Source: Styela clava (lineage: Eukaryota > Chordata > Ascidiacea > Stolidobranchia > Styelidae). Taken from it: a stretch of 64,000 nucleotides of DNA. A program made the position numbers and the translations under genes. The notes beneath the pieces are model-generated. The model saw only the letters and a program-made list of their open reading frames with translations, had not been told where the DNA came from and searched no databases. The stretch is from contig NC_135264.1 in the NCBI RefSeq assembly GCF_964204865.1, forward strand, positions 7,284,001 to 7,348,000. The letters run 5' to 3'. This document shows positions 56,581 to 64,000 of this stretch, piece by piece. Numbering within the stretch: the stretch's first letter is position 1; each line of letters opens with the position of its first letter.

Positions 56581-58894
56581 GTGAATAAAGCGCCGCGTAG
56601 TTAGTACGTTATCTTTGGCATCGCTTTTACTATAAAAAGTTGAAGAAAAATACTACCAGAGCACTATTGCTTATTTCGGATCAGCATCATATTTGTCACG
56701 AGACTGACGACGTGGCCAATTATTAAGGGCATAAAACGGCCCGTTAAAATTTAGAAAACCGTTATTCCCAACAAAGAACCATCAGTAGCCCAATTAGTAA
56801 AACATTTTTAAACTGCCAATTAGGGTTATTGTTTAATATTTGAGATTTCAGCCTACATATACGAATGCTGTCAATCATGTTTTGTCGAAGTACGATTGAA
56901 TCATCTCATTGGCATACACGACCAGTATAACCCAGTAAAGTTCAGTGTGGCGATCGGGTCGTGAAAATAGCGCCGTTAGGTCAGGTATCGAATAGTATGG
57001 CACCGTAGGTCAAAGATAGGTAAGTTGTGGCAGATAAGGCAGTGGGTCCGAGGATAGGTAGGTTGAGGGAGATAGTACAGTAAGTCGAAAAAAGAGAGGT
57101 TGAGGGAGATAAAGCGGTGGTTCGAGAATGTGAAAGTTGGGGAGAAAGAGCAGAGGGTCGAGGATAGGAAAGTTGAGGGAGGTCGGCCAGTGTGTCATGG
57201 AGATAGGGCAGTGGGTCGAGGACAGTTTTCAGTGTTCAACGAAGTACTTTTGGCACGCAAACGACAAAAGTTTGCCGACCTCGGGTTTTGACTTCAGAGC
57301 CAGTGAAGTTACTGCCCTATCTCCCTCAACCGTCCAATCCTCGATCCACTGTCCTATTTTGCCCAATCTTCCTATCCCCTTCGACCTCTTTATCCTCGAC
57401 TCACTACCATATCTCCCTCAACTTTTCTTTCCTCTATCCACTGGACTATCTGCCTCAAATTTCCCACCCTCGACCCACTTTCCGATCTCCATCAAGTTAC
57501 TTACCTTCGACCTACGACGCTATACCACTCAGCCCCTAACCTAACGGCGCTACAATCACGACTAGATCGTCAAAAAGAACTCCACCGTCTTGCAACCAAC
57601 TTCCATGTGTTATACTGGTCGAGTATGCCAATGAGATGATTCAAACGTACGTCGACAAAACATGATTGACGGCATTCGTAAATGTAGGCTGGAATCTCAA
57701 TTGGTAATCAATAACCATAATGAGTGGCTTAAAAAGGTTATTGTTTAATAATTGAGATACCAGCCTACATATACGAATGCTGTCAATCATGTTTTGTCGA
57801 CGTACGATTGAATCATCTCATTGGCATACACGACCAGTATAACCCATGGAAGTTGGTCGCAAGATAGTAAAGTTCGGTGTGGCGATCGGGTTGTGAATAA
57901 AGCGCCGTTAGATCAGGTATCGAATAGTATGGCACCGTAGGTGAAAGATAGGTAAGTTGCGGCAGATAAGGCAGTGGGTCCAAGGATAGGTAGGTTGAGT
58001 GAGATAGGACAGTAGGTCGAAAAGAGAGAGGTTGAGGGAGATAAAGCGGTAGTTCGAGGATGTGAAAGTTGGGGAGATAGAGCAGTGGGTTGAGGATAGG
58101 TAGGTGGCGTAGTGGGCCGAGGATAGGATGTTTGAGGGAGCTAGGGCAGTTGGTTGAGAATAGGAAAGTTGGAGGAGGTCGGCCAGTAGGTCGAGTATAG
58201 ATAGGCAAGTAAGTAGATGGAGGTAGGGCAGTGGGTCGAGGACGGACGGTTTTAAGTGTTCTTTCTTTAACGGAGTAATTTTGGCCCGCAAACGACAAAA
58301 GTTTGCCGACCTCTGGTTTAGACGTCAGAGCCAGTGAAGTTAAACAGTCATCCCATCACAAATTCGCCACCCACTGCCCTTTCCTATTCTCGATCCTCTG
58401 CCCTGTCTCCCTCGCCCAACTGCTCCACCTCCCTCAACCTTACTATCCTCGACCCACCGCCCTATCTCCCTCAACCGTCCTATCCCCGATCCACTGTCCT
58501 ATTTCCCATCCCCTTCAACCTCTTTATCCTCGACTCATTGCCATAGCTCCTTCAACTTTTCTTTCCTTCCTTCACTGCACTATCTGCTTCAAACTTCTCA
58601 CCCTCGACCCACTGTCGGACCTCCATCAACTTACTTACCTTCGACCCGCGACGCTACACCACTCAGCCCCTAACCTAACGGCGCTACAATCACGACTAGA
58701 TCGTCAAAAAGAACTCTACTATCTTGCGACCAACCTCCATGTGTTATACTGGTCGAGTATGCCAATGAGATGATTCAATCGTACGTCGACAAAACATGAT
58801 TGACGGCATTCGTAAATGTAGGCTGGAATCTCAATTGGTAATCAATAACCATAATGAGTGGCTTAAAAATGTGCTACTAATTAAGCTACTGGTG
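56581..58894 (+). repeat. Satellite after retrotransposon copy 2
   Basis: Middle segment 56,581-56,778; module 56,779-57,716; the second long palindrome centred at about 57,726; and a full module 57,736-58,894. All follow the first unit at an offset of 14,647, with small differences such as CGACGTGGCC at 56,708 and AGTGAAGTTACTG preceded by GACTTCAG at 57,292. Confidence 0.8.
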
Positions 58895-60500
58895 GCATCG
58901 GGTTTGAGGTGACTGTTTTTAAAATTTCGAAAGGTCATTCGATATCGACATGCCTGAGTTCATTTTCAGAAACTCATTCAATGTCGCTTGTATTTCCGTT
59001 CAAGACAAAACACTGAGGAAATAATAAAATATTTGCACGCTTAGTAATTTTCAACGAATGTTCTGCCATATTCTGTTGTACATACAAATTTCTTTTACGT
59101 GACTGAGAAGGCTGAAAAGTCAAAAACAGTCAAAAATATGAGTCGCTCAGTGAGTGTAATCTCTTCCAAACTATTTTAGAGCCATGAAATGTTTTGTCGT
59201 AGCTAGCGTTACCAACTGCCCTTTAATTCAGCGTATAGTCCCAAAATTGAGCTTATCTTATCTGCAACTTAATGAAGTTGCAAAGGACGCAGTTAGTACG
59301 TTATCTTTGGCATCGCTTTTACTATAAAATGTTGAAGAAAAATACTACCAGAGCACTATCGCTTATTTCGGACCAGAATCATATTTGTCACGAGACTGAC
59401 GACATGGCCAATAATTAGGGGCAAAAAACGGCTTGTTAAAATTTAGAATACCGTTATTCCCAACAAAAAAAAGCATCAGTAGCCCAATTAGTAAAACATT
59501 TTTAAACTGCTAATTAAGGTTATTGTTTAATATTTGAGATTCCAGCCTACATATACGAATGCTGTCAATCATGTTTTGTCGAAGTACGATTGAATCATCT
59601 CATTGGCATACACGACCAGTATAAACCATGAAAGTTGGTCACAAGATAGTAAAGTTCAGTGTGGCGATCGGGTTGTGAATAAAGCGCCGTTAGGTCAGGT
59701 ACCGAATAGTATAGCACCGTAGGCAAAAGTAAGTTGTGGCAGATAGGGGAGTGGGTCTGAGGATAGCTAGGTTGAGGGAGATAGGACAGTAAGTCGAAAA
59801 GAGAGAGGTTGAGGGAGATAAAGCGGTGGTTCGAGAATGTGAAAGTTGGGGAGAAAGAGCAGAGGGTCTAGGAAAGTTGAGGAAGGTCGGGCAGTGTGTC
59901 GAGGACAGTTTTAAGTGTTTAACGGAGTACTTTTGGCACGCAAACGACAAAAGTTTGCCGACCTCGGGTTTAGACTTCAGAGCCAGTGAAGTTACTGCCC
60001 TTTCTCCCTCAACCGTCCTACCCTCGACCCACCGCCCTATCTCCCACAACCGTCCTATCCTCGACCCACCGCCCTACCTCTCTCAACCGTCTTATCCTCG
60101 ACCCACTGTCCTATTTCCCATCCCCTTCAACCTCGACTCATTGCCATATCTCCCTCAACTTTTCTTTCCTCTATCCACTGCACTATCTGCCTCAAATATC
60201 CCACCCTCGACCCAGTTTCCGATCTCCATCAAGTAACTTACCTTCGATCTACGACGCTATACCACTCGGCCCTAACCTAACGGTGATACAATCACGACTA
60301 GATCGTCAAAAAGAACTCCACCATCTTGCAACCAACTTCCATGTGTTATACTGGTCGAGTATGCCAATGAGATGATTCAATCGTACGTCGACAAAACATG
60401 ATTGACGGCATTCGTAAATGTAGGCTGGAATCTCAATTGGTAATCAATAACCATAATGAGTGGCTTAAAAATGTGCTACTACATAAGCTACTGATGGCGT
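58895..60500 (+). repeat. Start of a third higher-order unit, then a jump to another module
   Basis: Through about 59,900 the sequence follows the second unit (44,249-45,250). It then lacks ATGGAGATAGGGCAGTGGG and continues into a module whose right half resembles 49,315-49,789 (CTACATAAGCTACTGATGG terminus). About 4 kb of the higher-order unit is therefore missing here. The C/T-rich arm at 59,996-60,130 has an expanded run of nearly identical 37-bp repeats. Confidence 0.75.
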
Positions 60501-62290
60501 CGGGTTTGAGGTGATTGTTTTAATTTTGAAATGCCATTCGATATCGACATACCTGAGTTCGTTTTCCGAAACTCATTCAATGTCGCTTTTATTTCCGTTC
60601 AAGGCAAAAAGATGAGGAAATAATAAAATATTTGCACGCGTACTCATTTTCAACGAATGTTCTGCCATATTCTGTTGTGTATACAAATTTCTTGTTCGTG
60701 ACTGAGGAGACTGAAAAGTCAAAAACAGTCAAAAATATAAGTCGCTCAGTGAGTGTAATCCCTTCCAAACTATTTTAGAGCCATGAAATGTTTTGTCGTA
60801 GCTAGCGTTGCCAACTTCCCTTTAATTCAGCGCATAGTCTCAAAATTGAGCTTATCTTATTTGCAACTTAATAATGAAGTTGAAAAGGACGCAGTTATTA
60901 CGTAATCTTTGGCATCGCATTTACTATAAAATGTTGAAGAAAAATACTTATACGGACCTGAACACTATTGCTCATTTCGGATCAGCATCATATTTGTCAC
61001 GAGACTGACGACATGGCCAATTACTAAGGGCATAAAACGTCCTATTAAAATTTAGAAATCTGTTATTCCCAACAAAAAACCATCAGTAGCCTAATTAGTA
61101 AAACATTTTTCAACTGCCAATTAAGGTTATTGTTTAATATTTGAGATTTCAGCCTACATATACGAATGCTGTCAATCATGTTTTGTCGACGTACGATTGA
61201 ATCATCTCATTGGCATACACGGCCAGTATAACCCATGGAAGTTGGTCGCAAGATAGTATAGTTCAGTGTGGCGATCAAGTCGTGAATAAAGCGCCGTTAG
61301 GTCAGGTATCGAATAGTATGGCACCGTAGGTCAAAGATAGGTAAGTTGTGGCAGATAAGGCAGTGGGTCCAAGGATAGATAGGTTGAGGGAGATAGGACA
61401 GTAGGTCGAAAAGAGAGAGGTTGAGGGAGATGAAGCGGTAGTTCAAGGATGTGAATGTTGTGGAGATAGAGCAGTGGGTCGAGGATAGGTAGGTGGCGTA
61501 GTGGGCCGAGGATAGGATGTTTGAGGGAGCTAGGGCAGTCGGTTGAGGATAGGAAAGTTGAAGGAGGTCGGGCAGTAGGTCGAGTATAGATAGGTAAGTA
61601 AGTAGATGGAGGTAGGGCAAGTTGGTCGAGGACGGTTTTAAGTTTTCTTTCTTTAACGGAGTAATTTTGGCCCGCAAACGACAAAAGTTTGCCGACCTCT
61701 GGTTTAGACGTCAGAGCCAGTGAAGTTAAACAGTCACACAAATCCGCCACCCACTGCCCTTTCCTATTCTCGATCCTCTGCCCTGTCTCCCTCGCCCAAC
61801 TGCTCCACCTCCCTCAACCTTCCTATCCTCGACCCAACGCCCTATCTTCCTCAACCGTCCTATCCTCGATCCACTGTCCTATTCCCATCCCCTTCAACCT
61901 CTTTATCCTCGACTCATTGCCATATCTCCTTCAACTTTTCTTTCCTTCATTCACTGCACTATCTGCTTCAAACTTCCCACCCTCGACCCACTGTCGGACC
62001 TCAATCAACTTACTTACCTTCGAGCCACGACGCTACACCACTCAGCCCCTAACCTAACGACGCTACAATCACGAATAGATCGTCAAAAAGAACTCTACTA
62101 TCTTGCGACCAACCTCCATGTGTTATACTGGTCGAGTATGCCAATGATATGATTCAATCGTACGTCGACAAAACATGATTGACGGCATTCGTAAATGTAG
62201 GCTGGAATCTCAATTGGTAATCAATAACCATAATGAGTGGCTTAAAAATATGCTACTAATTAAGCTACTGGTGGCATCGGGTTTGAGGTG
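60501..62290 (+). repeat. Middle segment and module, third unit
   Basis: The middle segment 60,501-61,079 and the module 61,080-62,290 correspond to 35,142-36,913 and 49,790-51,561. The right arm differs at TCGAGCCACGACG and CACGAATAGATCG, and the distal arm reads CAATGATATG where others have CAATGAGATG. Confidence 0.75.
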
Positions 62291-63190
62291 ACTGTTTTTA
62301 AAATTTCGAAAGGTCATTCGATATCGACATGCCTGAGTTCATTGTCAGAAACTCATTCAATGTCGCTTGTATTTCCGTTCAAGACAAAACACTGAGGAAA
62401 TAATAAAATATTTGCAGTCATTTTCAACGAATGTTCTGCCATATTCTGTTGTATATACAAATTTCTTTTACGTGACTGAGAGGGCTGAAAAATCAAAAAC
62501 AGTCAAAAATATGAGTCGCTCAGTGAGTGTAATCCCTTCCAAACTATTTTAGAGCTAGCGTTACCAACTGCCCTTTAATTCAGCGTATAGTCCCAAAATT
62601 GAGCTTATCTTATCTGCAACTTAATGAAGTTGCAAAGGACGCAGTTAGTACGTTATCTTTGGCATCGCATTTACTATAAACTGTTGAAGAAAAATAGATA
62701 TTTGTCACGAGACTGACGACATGGCCAATTATTAAGGGCATAAAACGGCCTGTTGAAATTTAGAAAACCGTTATTCCCAACAAAGAAAACATCAGTAGCC
62801 CAATTAGTAAAACATTTTTAAACTGCCAATTAAGGTTATTGTTTAATATTTGAGATTCCAGCCTACATATACGAATGCTGTCAATCATTTTTTGTCGAAG
62901 TACGATTGAATCATCTCATTGGCATACACGACCAGTATAACCCATGGAAGTTGGTCACAAGATCGTAAATTCAGTGTGGCGATCGGGTCGCGAATAAAGC
63001 GCCGCGTAGTTAGTACGTTATCTTTGGCATCGCTTTTACTATAAAATGTTGAAGAAAAATACTACCAGAGCACTATCGCTTATTTCGGACCAGAATCATA
63101 TTTGTCACGAGACTGACGACATGGCCAATAATTAAGGGCAAAAAACGGCCTGTTAAAATTTAGAATACCGTTATTCCCAACAAAAAAAAG
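62291..63190 (+). repeat. Middle segment and left-arm fragment containing the unoccupied retrotransposon site
   Basis: The segment shares the private deletions of the unit that holds the retrotransposon (ATTTGCAGTCATT; TTTTAGAGCTAGCG). It also lacks about 40 bp at 62,696 (AAAAATAGATATTTGTC). The left arm starts at about 62,788, runs through GGTCACAAGATCG and GTCGCGAATAAAGCGCCGCGTAG, and re-enters a middle segment at about 63,005. Confidence 0.8.
62941..63010 (+). other. Empty target site of the retrotransposon
   Basis: Here GGTCACAAGAT (ending 62,963) is followed by 26 bases (62,964-62,989) and then GCGAATAAAGCGCCGCGTAG. In the occupied copies the same left flank is followed by the element and then by GTGAATAAAGCGCCGCGTAG. 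The 26 bases are absent from both occupied sites. Confidence 0.85.
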
Positions 63191-64000
63191 CATCAGTAGC
63201 CCAATTAGTAAAACATTTTTAAACTGCTAATTAAAGTTATTGTTTAATATTTGAGATTCCAGCCTACATATACGAATGCTGTCAATCATGTTTTGTCGAA
63301 GTACGATTGAATCATCTCATTGGCATACACGACCAGTATAACCCATGAAAGTTGGTCACAAGATAGTAAAGTTCAGTGTGGCGATCGGGTTGTGAATAAA
63401 GCGCCGTTAGGTCAGGTACCGAATAGTATAGCACCGTAGGCAAAAGTAAGTTGTGGCAGATAGGGGAGTGGGTCTGAGGATAGCTAGGTTGAGGGAGATA
63501 GGACAGTAAGTCGAAAAGAGAGAGGTTGAGGGAGATAAAGCGGTGGTTCGAGAATGTGAAAGTTGGGGAGAAAGAGCAGAGGGTCTAGGAAAGTTGAGAA
63601 AGGTCGGGCAGTGTGTCGAGGACAGTTTTAAGTGTTTAACGGAGTACTTTTGGCACGCAAACGACAAAAGTTTGCCGACCTCGGGTTTAGACTTCAGAGC
63701 CAGTGAAGTTACTGCCCTTTCTCCCTCAACCTTCCTACCCTCGACCCACCGCCCTATCTCCCACAACCGTCCTATCCTCGACCCACCGCCCTATCTCTCT
63801 CAACCGTTTTATCCTCGACCCACTGTCCTATTTCCCATCCCCTTCAACCTCTTAATCCTCGACTCATTGCCATATCTCCTTCAACTTTTCTTTCCTTCAT
63901 CCACTGCACTATCTGCCGCAAACTTCCCACCCTCGACCCACTGTCGGACCTCCATCAACACGACGCTACACCACTCAGCCCCTAACCTAACGGCGCTACA
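63191..64000 (+). repeat. Foldback module cut by the window end
   Basis: The left arm is about 63,191-63,640, the core about 63,645-63,715 and the C/T-rich right arm runs from about 63,716 to the window edge. It is closest to the module at 59,474-60,290, sharing the missing ATGGAGATAGGGCAG stretch. The distal right arm has a short deletion near 63,958 (CATCAACACGACGC). Confidence 0.75.

Larger units (their letters stand above)
30500..59800 (+). repeat. Higher-order satellite unit of about 14,648 bp, two tandem copies
   Basis: Sequence from about 30.5 to 45.1 kb recurs at about 45.1 to 59.8 kb with the same modules, deletions and retrotransposon. The offset is 14,648 up to the retrotransposon RT, then 14,649, and 14,647 after the poly(A), the shifts matching single-base indels. 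Weaker homology at the same offset extends left to the 5S junction. Identity of the two copies is very high: only a handful of differences were seen in the 4.3-kb retrotransposon. The duplication is therefore recent, or an assembly artefact. Confidence 0.85.

Overview
The window is eukaryotic and almost certainly animal. It carries a long tandem array of 5S rRNA genes of metazoan type, a complex satellite, and two copies of an A-tailed non-LTR retrotransposon of the L1/Tx1 superfamily. Apart from the retrotransposon reading frames I see no convincing protein-coding gene. Nothing in the sequence fixes the phylum; an invertebrate is a reasonable guess from the form of the 5S gene, no more.

Region 1 (1 to about 28,977) is an uninterrupted head-to-tail 5S rDNA array, all on the + strand. 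The basic unit is 200 bp: a 118-nt gene plus an 82-bp spacer that supplies a TATA-like box near -30 and a short T-run terminator. I count 149 gene-derived segments including partial ones. Most match the consensus closely. A minority are clearly damaged: 10-bp slippage deletions, 3' truncations, 5' truncation, fused pairs and a rewritten stretch between boxes A and C. The array is layered with higher-order duplications with periods of 370, 400, 1,003, 1,027, 1,589 and 7,038 bp. The 7,038-bp duplication (about 11.3-18.3 kb and 18.3-25.4 kb) is nearly identical in its two copies and must be recent.

The array stops abruptly at about 28,977, at what would be the first base of the next 5S gene, and joins a different repeat through a CG shared by both sides.

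Region 2 (about 28,978 to 64,000) is a satellite built of foldback modules. Each full module has a purine-rich left arm, a short core with two small hairpins, and a pyrimidine-rich right arm that is the reverse complement of the left. The inner arms are degenerate minisatellites with a period of about 37 bp. AT-rich middle segments of about 0.6-0.7 kb separate the modules. A set of these modules, with the retrotransposon inside, forms a higher-order unit of about 14,648 bp. It is present twice almost unchanged (about 30.5-45.1 kb and 45.1-59.8 kb), followed by a rearranged partial third unit that lacks the retrotransposon.

The two retrotransposon copies (37,638-41,933 and 52,286-56,580) arose from one insertion that was then duplicated with the satellite. 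Both are 5'-truncated inside ORF1 and share a stop and a frameshift in the endonuclease N-terminus. Copy 2 keeps a 1,117-codon frame with intact reverse transcriptase motifs. Copy 1 has a further frameshift and has lost the first catalytic Asp of the YADD box. The third, partial satellite unit keeps the unoccupied insertion site (about 62,941-63,010), which shows that the insertion removed about 26 bp of target. Because the window is nearly all near-identical repeat, copy numbers and large duplications depend on the assembly being right.
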